From Nocardioidaceae bacterium (GTDB taxonomy: Bacteria; Actinomycetota; Actinomycetes; Propionibacteriales; Nocardioidaceae): 11,129 bases of DNA. The stretch is from NCBI GenBank assembly GCA_013696015.1, contig JACCZI010000200.1, positions 1 to 11,129 of the forward strand. The letters are read 5' to 3'. The translations under genes and the position numbers were made by a program. Shown piece after piece: positions 10,924 to 11,129 of the stretch (the stretch's first letter is position 1; every line of letters starts with the position of its first letter). Under the pieces are notes generated by a model. That model saw nothing but the letters and a program-made list of their open reading frames with translations. It was not told the DNA's origin and ran no database searches.

Positions 10924-11129
10924 CGGCAGCCGTCGCCTCGGCACGCACCCATGATGTGCCGGTGGGTGGCGGGCGCACGCTGCGCGCGTACGAGGCGGGT
11001 GACCCGGCGGGGGTGCCCGTGGTCGTCCACCACGGAACTCCCGGCAGCGGCATCTTGGCGGCCACCTTGACCGCCGACGCCGAAGAGCGGGGAATTCGAT
11101 TGGTCGGTTTCGATCGTGCGGGGTACGGC
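10920..11129 (+). CDS. Alpha/beta hydrolase, N-terminal part (cut by window edge)
   Basis: Seventy residues are visible before the window ends. HHGTPGSG (37-44) is the oxyanion-hole HG motif after the first core strands, and VGFDRAGYG (62-70) is the conserved strand and turn before the nucleophile region, as in proline iminopeptidase/haloperoxidase-like hydrolases. The catalytic Ser, acid and His lie beyond the edge. No signal peptide is seen, so a cytoplasmic enzyme is likely. The ATG overlaps the TGA of the PAP2 gene (ATGA) and has no Shine-Dalgarno of its own, so translation is probably coupled. The alternative of a shorter start is not needed. Substrate unknown. Confidence 0.85.
   Translation, partial: MTAAVASARTHDVPVGGGRTLRAYEAGDPAGVPVVVHHGTPGSGILAATLTADAEERGIRLVGFDRAGYG

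Overview
The window looks like chromosomal DNA of a GC-rich actinomycete. Most codons end in G or C, GTG is used as a start codon beside ATG, two gene pairs overlap as ATGA, and several families (the PAP2_3-type membrane phosphatase, standalone LigC-like ligase and Cys-rich sulfotransferase) are typical of soil actinobacteria. A Nocardioides-like member of the Propionibacteriales is my best guess, from family composition only. I saw no tRNA, rRNA, CRISPR array, insertion sequence or integrase.

Layout. (1) Positions 1-3137, plus strand: the last codons of an unidentified gene, then a 710-residue fusion of a DegT/StrS-type sugar aminotransferase with a CelD/FemAB-like GNAT acyltransferase, then a PAPS-dependent sulfotransferase joined by an ATGA overlap. 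(2) Positions 3107-7505, minus strand: a membrane GGDEF-EAL cyclic-di-GMP enzyme is followed by a secreted RTX-repeat protein with a structured leader, then by a second, unrelated-looking sulfotransferase. The two sulfotransferase genes converge and their coding ends overlap by 31 bp. (3) Positions 7506-7626: an AT-rich divergent control region. (4) Positions 7627-9412, plus strand: an aldo/keto reductase and a small ATP-dependent DNA ligase. (5) Positions 9422-9616, minus strand: a 64-residue Cys-rich, probably zinc-binding protein. (6) Positions 9889-11129, plus strand: a PAP2_3 membrane phosphatase/phosphotransferase, overlapping by ATGA the start of an alpha/beta hydrolase cut by the window edge.

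How the genes may work together. The left 7.5 kb reads as a cell-surface locus. The fusion protein and two sulfotransferases could build or decorate a sulfated amino-sugar polymer or glycolipid. The RTX protein would be a secreted calcium-binding matrix component, and the GGDEF-EAL protein would provide cyclic-di-GMP control. This linkage is inferred from adjacency and family roles; the sequence does not prove it. The right part is a set of ordinary metabolic, repair and membrane genes with no obvious common pathway.
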